From: Flavivirga jejuensis
Lineage (GTDB): Bacteria; Bacteroidota; Bacteroidia; Flavobacteriales; Flavobacteriaceae
NCBI RefSeq assembly: GCF_030540765.1
Contig: NZ_JAUOEL010000007.1
Location: 1 to 64,000, forward strand
Direction of reading: 5' to 3'
Length of the DNA: 64,000 nucleotides
Part shown: one piece after another, positions 1 through 8,846 of the stretch
Layout: every line of letters starts with the position of its first letter
Numbering within the stretch: the stretch's first letter is position 1
Made by a program: the position numbers and the translations under genes
The notes under the pieces: generated by a model
Databases searched by the model: none
Told to the model about the DNA's origin: nothing
Seen by the model: only the letters and a program-made list of their open reading frames with translations

Positions 1-68
1 CTCTGAAACAGGTATGGAAACACTAATTCAATATCGATTATTTTACAATTTGGTTTGTTTCAGCAATG

Positions 69-181
69 TTACGTCATTATATCCGCTTGATAATTTTTTT
101 TATCTCAATTCTCTGAATGACACCCCTATTACGTCATTTCATCCGCTAGTTAAAATTTTTAACAAAGATCTCTGAATGACA
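69..181. repeat. Two direct copies of a ~60-bp unit
   Basis: Two copies, starting at 69 and 129, each begin TTACGTCATT, continue with ATCCGCT and end with CTCTGAATGAC. The interiors are AT-rich and diverged. Bases 1-6 (CTCTGA) may be the end of another unit outside the window. The copies lie downstream of the mechanosensitive channel gene. Function unknown. Confidence 0.6.
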
Positions 182-213
182 CTAACCTTTTGCAAATATA
201 GGATGACAACCTT

Positions 214-1497
214 TTATTGAATAAATTTACCACTACTAGGCAACTCAAAAACCTCTAAATCAAAATAGGGAAGTGCAGCAATTAAATGATCGAATATGTC
301 TGACATGATATATTCATAATTCTCCCAGCGTTTGTCACTACTAAAAGCATATATTTCTAAAGGAATACCTTGTGTTGTTGGCGCTAATTGACGTGCCATA
401 ATCATCATATCCTTATTGATTGCTGAATGCTGTTTTAAATAGGAGTCGATATACTTTCTAAAAACACCAATATTTGTAAGGTTCCTACCGTTTAACAGCA
501 GTTCTTTATTAATTGTATTCGATGTATTATATGAATTTATGTCTTCTTGTCGGGTCTCTAAATACGACGTGATTAATTGAATGTCTTTCAGCTTATTTAC
601 TTCATCCTCACTTAAATATTTAACACCCTCTTGTTTAATGTATAGAGCTCTCTTAATACGCCTGCCTTCCGAATTAGTCATACCACGCCAATTCTTAAAA
701 GAATCTGATATAAGAGCATAAGTAGGAATGGTAGTAATTGTTTTATCGAAATTTTGAATTTTAACGGTTGATAAATTAATTTCAATCACATCGCCATCTG
801 CACCATATTTTTCGAACGTAATCCAATCACCAATACGTACCATATCGTTAATAGATACCTGAATACTGGCAACGAAGCCAAGAATTGTGTCTTTAAAAAC
901 TAAGATGATAACTGCCGAAGCAGCTCCTAAAGCTGTTATAAAGGACCAAAAAGGCGTATCTGTAATAATGGCTATAGCCGACATAAAACCAGCAACCCAA
1001 GCAAAAATCATGAATACTTGAGTGTAGCTATCTATAGGTTTATCTTTTAATCTAGGAAGTATTTTTAAATAATCTTTTACAGTATTTAATAAGCTTCGTA
1101 CAATCCATAATGTTAAAACGATCGCAAAAACTTGCAAGCCTTTTTCAAAAACACCATCAAAATTTGGAAAATCCCCAAAAACAGTAGGCGTAAATTTCAT
1201 AGCTATTAATAACGGAATGATATGAGCAATATTCCTGGATACTTTATTATCTACTAATAAATCGTCAAAATTGGTTTTTGATGCAGAAGCGAATTTATTG
1301 AAAGCTTTTAGTAATAGTCTTCTCGTAATAAAATCTACAATAAAAACAACCATTAATAATGCAAAAAGAAGGCCGAACATATTCAGGTATTCGGCAATAG
1401 ATTCAGACACGTTTAACCCTATTAATCGGTCATAAATCAAATGCTTAAAATCGATAGATTCTGAAACTACTTTAGAGGTTTCTAATTCTTGAATCAT
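214..1497 (-). CDS. MscS-family mechanosensitive ion channel (YbdG-like)
   Basis: Predicted inner-membrane channel of 427 residues that would open under membrane tension. Hydrophobic segments are visible near residues 40-57, 90-105, 120-137 and 157-178. A last glycine/alanine-rich helix follows near 185-215 and runs into the beta domain (VRIGDWITF), which is the usual MscS pore and vestibule arrangement. The length and the long C-terminal cytosolic part (to EVFELPSSGKFIQ) resemble the YbdG/miniconductance type rather than short MscS. The first codon overlaps the stop of the upstream DUF3817 gene by 4 bases, so the two are probably co-translated. Family assignment is firm; the exact subfamily is inferred. 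Confidence 0.85.
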   Translation of the reverse strand: MIQELETSKVVSESIDFKHLIYDRLIGLNVSESIAEYLNMFGLLFALLMVVFIVDFITRRLLLKAFNKFASASKTNFDDLLVDNKVSRNIAHIIPLLIAMKFTPTVFGDFPNFDGVFEKGLQVFAIVLTLWIVRSLLNTVKDYLKILPRLKDKPIDSYTQVFMIFAWVAGFMSAIAIITDTPFWSFITALGAASAVIILVFKDTILGFVASIQVSINDMVRIGDWITFEKYGADGDVIEINLSTVKIQNFDKTITTIPTYALISDSFKNWRGMTNSEGRRIKRALYIKQEGVKYLSEDEVNKLKDIQLITSYLETRQEDINSYNTSNTINKELLLNGRNLTNIGVFRKYIDSYLKQHSAINKDMMIMARQLAPTTQGIPLEIYAFSSDKRWENYEYIMSDIFDHLIAALPYFDLEVFELPSSGKFIQ

Positions 1498-1784
1498 TTT
1501 AAGAGTTTTAAATATTTTCTATCAATATAAAAAGTGCCAAACGGAATAACAGATGCTATAAGAACGGTTAAAAATTCTTTGGTATTCCAGTTATAATCTT
1601 TTCTCAGCATAAAAGCAAGGGCTACATAAGCTACAAATAGTAAACCATGAGGCATCCCTAAGAGTTTTACATATTGAGGATCTCCCATTAAATATTTAAT
1701 AGGTGTTGCTATAAACAATAATAGTATATAAGAGACTCCTTCTAAAAGTGCTACAATTCTGAATATATTAGGAAATGAAAACAT
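1494..1784 (-). CDS. DUF3817 small integral membrane protein
   Basis: A 96-residue membrane protein with about three hydrophobic helices. The pattern FRIVALLEGVSYILLLF followed by GMPHGLLFVAYV is typical of DUF3817 proteins, whose role is unknown. It overlaps the mechanosensitive channel gene by 4 bases and is read first, so the two likely form a small operon. Nothing in the sequence shows an enzymatic role. Confidence 0.8.
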   Translation of the reverse strand: MFSFPNIFRIVALLEGVSYILLLFIATPIKYLMGDPQYVKLLGMPHGLLFVAYVALAFMLRKDYNWNTKEFLTVLIASVIPFGTFYIDRKYLKLLK

Positions 1785-1848
1785 ACATTAATTTTTCATG
1801 TAAAAATAAGGCAGAATAAGAAAATAACCTTGATATATTACAGCTTAT

Positions 1849-2475
1849 TTAAAGTGCATTAAAAATTATGAGTCCATAGATAACAAAGCGAACCAATCGT
1901 AATGAGCCAAATAGCACCACATTTCTAAAAGGAAATTTAATAATACCAGCCGCTATACAGGATATTGAAAAAGGTAGTGGAAGCAAAGCGCCAACAACTA
2001 TTAGGAAACCACCCCATTTTTTTGAGTTTTTTAACTGCGTTTCCATTTTTAATTGCATATAATTATGAACCCGCGGTATTTTAGTTATTCCAATACCTAA
2101 CCAATAGGATATTAAACCGCCAACATAAGAAAGCACTGCCAAAAATGATAGATATAACCACGGTCTAGGCATTTTACCAGACCAAGCAATAAATAATTCT
2201 GGAGGAATGATTCCTAAAAGTGTTTCTGAAACAAAAAAGAAAGCAAGCACGCCATAAGCAGGGAGTGTTTCTGTTAAACGTATTAAAGCCTCATTGATAC
2301 TGAAAAACTTATTAACTATAACAATACCTGCAACAATTATAATAATGAATGGTAATGCTTTTTTAATCGCATTCCAAACAAAACTATAAAATCCAGTATA
2401 GTTATAGTATTGATGTAATAACTGAAATCGATTTTTCTCTGATTTCGGTTTGGGCTTCGGTTTCATAGCACTCAA
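1849..2475 (-). CDS. VTT/DedA-like small membrane protein (YqaA type)
   Basis: A 208-residue membrane protein with a basic, proline-rich N-terminus (KPKPKPKSEKNR) followed by several hydrophobic helices. The segments around PAYGVLAFFFVSETLLGIIPPE and WGGFLIVVGALLPLPFS carry the proline and glycine re-entrant features of the VTT (SNARE-associated) family, linked to lipid scrambling or undecaprenyl-phosphate transport. The start may be residue 1 or the Met at residue 4. A TAnnTTTG box lies 17 bases upstream. It is probably its own transcription unit, since 64 bases separate it from the DUF3817 gene. Confidence 0.75.
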   Translation of the reverse strand: MSAMKPKPKPKSEKNRFQLLHQYYNYTGFYSFVWNAIKKALPFIIIIVAGIVIVNKFFSINEALIRLTETLPAYGVLAFFFVSETLLGIIPPELFIAWSGKMPRPWLYLSFLAVLSYVGGLISYWLGIGITKIPRVHNYMQLKMETQLKNSKKWGGFLIVVGALLPLPFSISCIAAGIIKFPFRNVVLFGSLRLVRFVIYGLIIFNAL

Positions 2476-2491
2476 TGATTATTAAGACTTG

Positions 2492-2499
2492 CAAATATA
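2492..2499 (-). promoter_or_regulatory. Bacteroidota -7 box for the VTT-family gene
   Basis: On the minus strand this reads TATATTTG, an exact match to the TAnnTTTG -7 element of the primary sigma factor of Bacteroidota. It lies 17 bases before the ATG of the VTT-family gene, leaving a very short leader. Confidence 0.6.
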
Positions 2500-2573
2500 A
2501 GTGTAAACTTTTTAATGCAAAAGAGGTTATTCATTGTTTTAAGTTTAATTTAAGTTTTCTTATACATTATTGT

Positions 2574-2816
2574 TAACCTTTTTTATTTCGTGCCCATCAA
2601 ACTAAAAACCCTGTAATTGATAATGATACTAGCACTAAACTCATTAAAAAATTTAAAATTTTGGTTTTTGAAATTTCGGTTCTTGCAATGGTTTCACCAC
2701 CATTAGCAACTCATTTCACAGTTTTATTAAAGCTCCCAGAGCCTCACACTAATATACCCAAGAAACAAAGTCATATGAATCCAGAAAACGACATTAAAAA
2801 ACTCCCCTATTTATAA
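2574..2816 (+). other. Open frame, possible gene remnant
   Basis: The 419-base gap between the VTT gene and the DUF4374 gene holds one plus-strand frame without stops, ending at 2814-2816. It contains HQTKNPVIDNDTST, a hydrophobic stretch (KILVFEISVLAMV) and MNPENDIKKLPYL. The first ATG is only at about 2683. Its composition is protein-like for such AT-rich DNA, but I recognise no family. It may be a decayed or very small gene. Confidence 0.2.
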
Positions 2817-2834
2817 AGTTTACTTAATATTAAA

Positions 2835-2869
2835 AATGTCTTAGCGTTTTTATCAAACGCTAAGACATT
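2835..2869 (-). terminator. Strong hairpin after the DUF4374 gene
   Basis: Perfect 15-bp inverted repeat: AATGTCTTAGCGTTT (2835-2849), 5-base loop, AAACGCTAAGACATT (2855-2869). It sits 26 bases past the stop of the minus-strand TonB receptor/DUF4374 operon and is followed on that strand by TTTAATATT, so it is a good intrinsic terminator for that operon. Confidence 0.75.
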
Positions 2870-2894
2870 AATTCAATTAAAAAGCATTAGACTT

Positions 2895-4232
2895 TTAGAA
2901 GTTTCTATGTAATGAATTTACAAATACATTACTTCCATCAAGAACAGCTCCTTTTTGGAAACCATTTGCACCACCATTAATATCAATTTGATAAATGTTG
3001 GCTTCACCACCACTAATACTTACGGGTAAATAGAACTTACCGTTTTCTACACAATTTAAATTAAATATGTCTACATAAGATGCTTTAGGTATATTTAATT
3101 CTGTAACTGTTTTTGTTGCAAGATTAACTTCTATCAATGTATTTGTATTTATTTTTAAATCGTCCCATACTGTAATATCAGCTTCTTTTACAACACTTGC
3201 ATATACTATGTCATTACCAGCATACCAAGCATTCCAAATAGCGATTGGTTCAGAAAAACTAGCAGAAACGTCTAATACATAATCATCATAATCCCCATCT
3301 TTAATTCTTGTAAAAACAGTTGGTTTTCCTACCAATTCATCATGACTATACCAATGAGAACTTGTAAGGTTATATTGGTAAATATCTCCATTTTCTGTTT
3401 TAAATGTACCGTTATTTCTATAACCAGCTGTTTGTCCTGCAGATGCTGTAGAAACTAGTATCTCTGGATTCGTTAATGATGGATAATCGAACTTAACTGT
3501 AATTAAAGAATCTTCAATTTGAGTCCAAGTTGCCCAATCACCATATAAAGAACCAAAATAGATTTCGTTATCTTTTACAAGTCCATTTACCCAAAGCGCA
3601 TCTTTACCATTTACATCTGGTATATTAACTAACCCATGGCCTTCAACTGTAAATGTTTCAAGGTCAATAATTGCATAAGGGGCATCACCATCTTCATTTG
3701 GGAAATTTGATAAAAATAAATCTCCACTACCTGTATCTTGAATATAACGAAAGAAACTTCCTGGAAGTAGTGCTGTGGTTGAAATAGCATCTCTTTTTAC
3801 AAGCCCATTATCTGTAAATTCATATTTATCTAATGTACCTTCATCTCCATTAAGGTTATATAAAAACCCTTCTACACTAACAGATAGGTTTGCCCATCCT
3901 TCATAACCGTTTCCAACTATAGAAATAGTACCTGACGAAATATTATCGGTTGTAACGAAATACCCCTCACCATCTACAGCTGCTCCAACTGTAAATTTAG
4001 AATTTAATGGCTCAAGAGTATCACTGTTATCATCCGAGTTGGAAACATATCCCTCAGGTTGTTCACAAGCACTTAATGTCGAATTTGGGTCTCCTAATCC
4101 ATCATTATCTGTATCGGCATACCAGATAGATGATTCGCACGTTGGTTCATCACCACTACAGGCTACAAAGGTTATAGATAAAGCTAAAAAGAAACAGTTA
4201 AGCGCTCTTTTCAATAATTTATTTGTTTTCAT
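2895..4232 (-). CDS. DUF4374 lipoprotein, siderophore receptor partner
   Basis: A secreted lipoprotein of about 445 residues. I start it at the Met that gives MKTNKLLKRALNCFF..ITFVACSGDE, a classic lipoprotein signal with Cys after VA; an in-frame Met 16 codons upstream would spoil the signal. A short acidic DTDNDGLGDPN segment (thrombospondin-3-like, calcium-binding type) precedes a beta-propeller-like body. DUF4374 proteins are typically encoded next to TonB-dependent siderophore receptors, as here (60 bases after the receptor gene) and again at 39374-40657. Probably a periplasmic or surface accessory binding protein. A hairpin at 2835-2869 ends the operon. Confidence 0.8.
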   Translation of the reverse strand: MKTNKLLKRALNCFFLALSITFVACSGDEPTCESSIWYADTDNDGLGDPNSTLSACEQPEGYVSNSDDNSDTLEPLNSKFTVGAAVDGEGYFVTTDNISSGTISIVGNGYEGWANLSVSVEGFLYNLNGDEGTLDKYEFTDNGLVKRDAISTTALLPGSFFRYIQDTGSGDLFLSNFPNEDGDAPYAIIDLETFTVEGHGLVNIPDVNGKDALWVNGLVKDNEIYFGSLYGDWATWTQIEDSLITVKFDYPSLTNPEILVSTASAGQTAGYRNNGTFKTENGDIYQYNLTSSHWYSHDELVGKPTVFTRIKDGDYDDYVLDVSASFSEPIAIWNAWYAGNDIVYASVVKEADITVWDDLKINTNTLIEVNLATKTVTELNIPKASYVDIFNLNCVENGKFYLPVSISGGEANIYQIDINGGANGFQKGAVLDGSNVFVNSLHRNF

Positions 4233-4292
4233 AATCTTAAATTTAATGTCCATTTTATTTTGTAATTCTCTATTTTTCATTACTCTATTTAA

Positions 4293-6695
4293 TTATTGTT
4301 GTGTTATTTTATAATTTATTTTTAAGAAAATTGCTCTACCGGGTTTTTGAAGTAAATAGTTGTCATAAACTTGCTCATTAAACATGTTAAAGATATCTAC
4401 TGCCAAAATGAATTTCTTAGAAGGGAAGGTGTAGCCTATTCCTGCATCGAATACTAATTGGGAAGGTACTATGCTCTTATTTTCTTCACTTCCAAGACTT
4501 GCCCATCGTAGAAAAAATTCGTGTGTGTAACTAGATTGTAGGTAGGCGAAAATTTTAGAATTCTTTTGTATAAAATCTGACATATTATAATCTAACCCTG
4601 CATTAGCCATAAAGTATGGCTCATTTCTCATTCTATCTCTATAGACAATATTCTCTCTTCCGTTTTCGTCAAATTCGAGATTGTTTCTTAGGTCTTGGTA
4701 TGTTCCGTTTAGCTTAAATTTGAAATTGTAATCAAAATCATAAATAAAATCTAGTTCTATTCCTGTTCCTGATATCCTATCAATATTTCTAAATTCACCA
4801 TTACCTTGGCCATCAATTATGGTAAATAGCAATTTGTCTGTAACATCTCTATAAAAAGTATTTACAGCAATTTTGATTCCATGGCGAGAGGAACCTAATT
4901 TATACCTTCCTAAAATGCCCCCCAAATTGACATTAAAACTTTGTTCCGGATTAATAAAAGGGTTATTATTAACAGTAACTCCATCTCCAAGAGCTTCTGT
5001 AGGACTTGGCATTCTAGTGGCTTGCTCCAAAGAAGTTTTAATTAATAACTCTGGTGAAAATCTATAAGATGCAGCAAATCCACCTCCCCAATTGTTTAAT
5101 TTGTTTTTATATTCAATAATTTCCCACTCATCTGTGTATTCTAAATCATTGATACTCGCATTGTAACCGTAGTATTTAACGAAAGCATTAGCACGTAGTT
5201 TATTATTAAATTTTACTGTTTCTAGTGATAAACCTGCAAATTGTGATCTTATATTTTGTGGTTCTAAATAAGGTATTCTATATTCTGGAGTAAATGGGTC
5301 TTCACCTGTAATTTTAGTAGTTGAATAAAGGTAGTTGAACCCTAATTTAAAATCTGAAGGCAGTTGATACGTTGTATTTAATCTGTAAATTTGTGATTGG
5401 TTTTTCTGGGTGTATTCAGATTTACCATCATATCCCATCTCTCCACCAGATTCTCTAACACCTATTTCCATTCCTCTCCAATCATATTGAACGTGTGAAG
5501 TATCAATTAAAACACCTTCTGTATATGTATAACCTGCAAAAGCATTTACATCCAACCCTTTAGTTATTAAATTCGTTTTCTTATAACTTATACTAGGCAT
5601 AATTACTTGCTCGTTGTTTCTTACTTTACCGAAAACACGTGCCATGGTTTGTGCCGTTTGGATGCCTTTTTTAGTATCTGATGCCAACAGGGTAATGAAA
5701 AATTGATCTGCCCATTTTTTTTGAGTAAACCCCACATCAAGCTTAGCACTAGTCGTTTGGAAATCGTCATTAAATCTTTCAGCTGGATTATCTCTGGTAA
5801 ATTCTACAGCCTTAAAACCTGTAGATTCATCAGCATAATGAACACCTTTGCCCCAAACTTTGTAATTATTGTCTGAGTAGGTGTAAAATGTGGATAACTT
5901 AGTGGTTAGGCCAGATTTAAGCTGCCATTGTCCGTGTAAAGCTATCTTGTGGGTATTAAAAGAACCAAAAGAATACGAAGCTTCTAAAAAATTCGATATT
6001 TTTTGATTTGTTACAAGATTAATGGCTCCGCCTAAGGCATCAGATCCTAAGCTAACCGGTACAACTCCTTTATATATATCAATACGGTCAATAAGTGATA
6101 CTGGCAAATTGTTGATAGAATATGATGAACCAAAATAATCCATTGGAATACCATCAATAAAAAAACGTATGGCATTGCCCGACATGCCATTTAAAGAATA
6201 GTTATAATCTGAACCAACTCCTCCAGATGTTCTAACATTTATACCTGTAGTTCTAGTTAAAATGCTATTTAAACCAAGACTTTGAGATTTAAGCTTCTGA
6301 GTTTCTATGGCAGTTACACTAAATCCTTTTTCTTCAATTTTTGCGGCTTTTGTTTTTCCTTTTATGACAACTTCACTAAGTTCCGACCTATCTTCAATTA
6401 AAATAATATCTCTATTTGTAATCTCATCCGGATTTATATGTATAGATAACTTCTCTGTTTTAAAGCCTATTCCAGAAACAATAAGGGTGTAATTACCCGA
6501 TATAATGTCCTTTAATTTATATATACCGTCAAAATTAGTTGCTGCTCCTTTTTTTGTGCCATCTATAAGAACTGATATTCCCGGAAGAGGTCGCCCCATT
6601 TTGTCAATAATGGTTCCTTGTAATTCTCCTGTCCTTGTTTGTGCCTCTAGCGACATACAACAAACTACAAGAATAGATATGAAAAAATATTTCAT
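4293..6695 (-). CDS. TonB-dependent receptor, siderophore type, without STN domain
   Basis: Outer-membrane receptor of 800 residues. Signal peptide MKYFFISILVVCCMSLEAQ, then a carboxypeptidase-regulatory-like domain (about 24-105, LQGTIIDKMGRPLPGISV), a plug (about 130-235, with GINVRTSGGVGSDYNYSL and RIDIYKGVVPVSLG) and a beta-barrel ending YKITQQ. No secretin/TonB N-terminal signalling domain is present, unlike the two other receptors in this window. This fits with control by the divergent LytS/LytTR pair rather than by a FecI/FecR pair. Co-transcribed with the DUF4374 lipoprotein. The substrate is probably a ferric siderophore, inferred from the partner. Confidence 0.88.
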   Translation of the reverse strand: MKYFFISILVVCCMSLEAQTRTGELQGTIIDKMGRPLPGISVLIDGTKKGAATNFDGIYKLKDIISGNYTLIVSGIGFKTEKLSIHINPDEITNRDIILIEDRSELSEVVIKGKTKAAKIEEKGFSVTAIETQKLKSQSLGLNSILTRTTGINVRTSGGVGSDYNYSLNGMSGNAIRFFIDGIPMDYFGSSYSINNLPVSLIDRIDIYKGVVPVSLGSDALGGAINLVTNQKISNFLEASYSFGSFNTHKIALHGQWQLKSGLTTKLSTFYTYSDNNYKVWGKGVHYADESTGFKAVEFTRDNPAERFNDDFQTTSAKLDVGFTQKKWADQFFITLLASDTKKGIQTAQTMARVFGKVRNNEQVIMPSISYKKTNLITKGLDVNAFAGYTYTEGVLIDTSHVQYDWRGMEIGVRESGGEMGYDGKSEYTQKNQSQIYRLNTTYQLPSDFKLGFNYLYSTTKITGEDPFTPEYRIPYLEPQNIRSQFAGLSLETVKFNNKLRANAFVKYYGYNASINDLEYTDEWEIIEYKNKLNNWGGGFAASYRFSPELLIKTSLEQATRMPSPTEALGDGVTVNNNPFINPEQSFNVNLGGILGRYKLGSSRHGIKIAVNTFYRDVTDKLLFTIIDGQGNGEFRNIDRISGTGIELDFIYDFDYNFKFKLNGTYQDLRNNLEFDENGRENIVYRDRMRNEPYFMANAGLDYNMSDFIQKNSKIFAYLQSSYTHEFFLRWASLGSEENKSIVPSQLVFDAGIGYTFPSKKFILAVDIFNMFNEQVYDNYLLQKPGRAIFLKINYKITQQ

Positions 6696-6767
6696 TTTAT
6701 TTAGACTGAATAAAAATAATATGCAAAAATGGAAAATTTAAGTAGTTTTTGAAAGAATAAATCTGTA

Positions 6768-6797
6768 AACGACATATATAATACTATGAACGTCAAG
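6768..6797. promoter_or_regulatory. Candidate LytTR direct-repeat operator
   Basis: Two 9-bp boxes in the same direction, AACGACATA (6768-6776) and AACGTCAAG (6789-6797), start 21 bp apart, two helical turns. LytTR proteins such as AgrA bind direct 9-bp repeats with this spacing. The second box fits the family consensus well, the first less well. They lie between the divergent TonB receptor and the sensor kinase/LytTR genes. Confidence 0.3.
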
Positions 6798-6845
6798 TGA
6801 TAATTTTAATATCTAGAATCTTTATAAATAACTAAAAGAATATTA

Positions 6846-6853
6846 TATTTTTG
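6846..6853 (+). promoter_or_regulatory. -7 box for the LytS/LytTR operon
   Basis: TATTTTTG matches TAnnTTTG and lies 19 bases before the ATG of the sensor kinase gene at 6873. Confidence 0.5.
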
Positions 6854-6872
6854 ACTTTCATCTACGCTTAAA

Positions 6873-7931
6873 ATGATACTAAAAGCCGTGTTTTTTTTTA
6901 AAAAGAATTATGAAGAAATTATTTTTCAAATTATAGTTTCTATTTCTTTATTTTTATTTTATTCTTATAATCAAGGTGTTTCTCTTTACAATGAACCAGG
7001 TACTGGAAAGATCATACCTTATGAACTATCTTTTTTTTGTAATTATATGGTAGCTGCTATGCTTATTAACTATGTATTGTTACCAAAAATTTATTCTAAA
7101 AAGAGGTTTACTTTATTTTTTGTTGCTTTAGTTTTATTAATTTCTATTGTTATTTTGATAGATGAATTTGTATTAGAAAAAATATATTTTCCAGATACAA
7201 GAGGAGTTTATTTTCCAGGAATATTATTTACACTTATAGAAACGCTTCCTACAATTGTTGTTTTTGTTGGGTTTAAGTTTGCTTGGGACTATAATAAGAA
7301 ACAAAGCGAAATTGAAACATTAAAAACTTTAGTTCAAGAAAGTGAACTCCAATTTTTAAAGTCTCAAATAAATCCGCACTTTTTATTTAATAATTTAAAT
7401 AATCTGTATGCTTATGCTATTGAAAAATCACCTAAAACACCATCCATAATTTTAGAACTTGCTTCTGTTTTACGGTATATGCTTTATGATTGTAAAGAGG
7501 ATTATGTATCTCTTTCTAAAGAAATTATGCATCTAAAAAACTTTACAGCGCTTTATAAATTGCAAATAGAACATCGTGGAGACATACAATTTAATTCTGG
7601 GGTTAAAACACCGCATTTTACTATTGCTCCTCTAATATTAATGGTGTTTATTGAGAATGCTTTTAAACATAGTACTGCTAGTCAATCTGAAAATATTGTA
7701 ATCCATATTAATATAGATGTTTCTGAAGTAGGGGAGTTGCACTTTACATGTAAGAACGGATTTTCTCCAATTGCAAATACAAACAATTTATCAAAAGGTA
7801 TTGGTTTAATTAATGTTAAAAAGCGTTTACATTTATTATATCCCAATGCCCATGATTTAAAAATTACGGATTCTAATAATATTTTTAATGTTGAATTAAT
7901 TTTACAGTTAAAACCTATTGAGACATGCTAA
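6873..7931 (+). CDS. LytS/YehU-type sensor histidine kinase
   Basis: Membrane sensor kinase of 352 residues. The N-terminal third has about four hydrophobic helices and no recognisable extracytoplasmic sensor domain. A short coiled linker leads to the His_kinase block SQINPHFLFNNLN, with phosphoacceptor His at about residue 169. The ATP-binding part shows FIENAFKHS (N box) and KGIGLINVKKRL (G box). This is the usual architecture of kinases paired with LytTR regulators. The stop overlaps the start of the response regulator gene by 7 bases. The target is probably the divergent TonB receptor operon, inferred from position. Confidence 0.88.
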   Translation: MILKAVFFFKKNYEEIIFQIIVSISLFLFYSYNQGVSLYNEPGTGKIIPYELSFFCNYMVAAMLINYVLLPKIYSKKRFTLFFVALVLLISIVILIDEFVLEKIYFPDTRGVYFPGILFTLIETLPTIVVFVGFKFAWDYNKKQSEIETLKTLVQESELQFLKSQINPHFLFNNLNNLYAYAIEKSPKTPSIILELASVLRYMLYDCKEDYVSLSKEIMHLKNFTALYKLQIEHRGDIQFNSGVKTPHFTIAPLILMVFIENAFKHSTASQSENIVIHINIDVSEVGELHFTCKNGFSPIANTNNLSKGIGLINVKKRLHLLYPNAHDLKITDSNNIFNVELILQLKPIETC

Positions 7932-8602
7932 ATTGTATCATTATAGAAGATCAACCGCCAGCGCAACGGATATTACAAAAATATATTTCTGAAGTAGAGA
8001 TATTGTCTCTTAAAGGAACGTTTCCTGATGCCATAAAAGCCAAATATTTTATGGATATGGCCCCTGTAGATGTAATTTTCTTAGATATTCATTTGCCAAA
8101 AATGTCTGGGATAGATTTTTTAAAATCTGTCCCAAATCATCCCAAAGTTATTCTTACTACAGCATTTTCTGAGTATGCTTTAGAAAGTTATGCGTTTAAT
8201 GTTGTCGATTATTTATTAAAACCAATTTCTTATGAGCGGTTTTTACAAGCTATTTCTAAGCTGAAATTAAATATTAATGAAACCACAGAAGGATCTGAAA
8301 CTATCATTTTAAAATCTGGTTATGAACATATTAGACTATTAACTTCTGAGGTTATTTATATTAAATCTGATTCTTATTATACAGAGGTTACTACATTAGA
8401 AAAGACTTATATAAGTAATGATTCTTTAAAACAATGGTTAGAAAAATTAGATAATAATTATTTTTGTCAGGTACATAAATCGTATTTAATTAATATCCAG
8501 CATTTAATTAAAGTTTCTGGTAATATAATTTACTTAACAAATACGACTTTGCCATTAGGAAGAGCTTTTAAAAAATATTTTATGGATACTTATTTAAAAT
8601 AG
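7925..8602 (+). CDS. LytTR-family response regulator
   Basis: Two-domain regulator of 225 residues: a receiver domain (about 1-115) with the phosphoacceptor Asp at about residue 54 in VIFLDIHLP and Lys in LLKPIS, and a C-terminal LytTR DNA-binding domain (about 130-225, VIYIKSDSYYTEV and CQVHKSYLIN). It overlaps the kinase gene by 7 bases and is the second gene of that operon. A pair of 21-bp-spaced boxes upstream of the TonB receptor is a candidate target. It has no terminator of its own other than the near-perfect palindrome at 8656-8730. Confidence 0.9.
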   Translation: MLNCIIIEDQPPAQRILQKYISEVEILSLKGTFPDAIKAKYFMDMAPVDVIFLDIHLPKMSGIDFLKSVPNHPKVILTTAFSEYALESYAFNVVDYLLKPISYERFLQAISKLKLNINETTEGSETIILKSGYEHIRLLTSEVIYIKSDSYYTEVTTLEKTYISNDSLKQWLEKLDNNYFCQVHKSYLINIQHLIKVSGNIIYLTNTTLPLGRAFKKYFMDTYLK

Positions 8603-8655
8603 GTAGGTATTTGAATTTTGAATGATATGATATTTTTGAGCTTATTTAAAATTCT

Positions 8656-8730
8656 ATTTTACATAATATTAATTATAGTACAAATGTATTTCATATCATT
8701 AGATAGCTATAATTCAATATTATGTAAAAT
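8656..8730 (+). repeat. Solo palindrome of the dispersed repeat family
   Basis: The arms ATTTTACATAATATT-AATTATAG (8656-8678) and CTATAATTCAATATTATGTAAAAT (8707-8730) pair over 23 bp with one bulged base; the 28-base loop itself contains TACAAATGTA. It matches the right-hand module of the repeats at 25424, 29403, 35021 and 36665, here without the left module. It lies between the LytTR gene and the next gene and could also act as a terminator. Confidence 0.8.
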
Positions 8731-8846
8731 ATCCCAGAGTAATTAGTTCGTATATATGATAAAAAATCATAAAATCATATTGATTCCCATACAATTGTTC
8801 TAAATATATGTAATGTATTTCCTATTTTTATTTAAAATATTTATAG

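Noticed and set aside
4039-4314. Plus-strand frames opposite the DUF4374 and TonB receptor genes (also 4873-5067, 6307-6492, 42383-42856)
   Set aside because: Shadows of clearly coding minus-strand genes with signal peptides and known domains.
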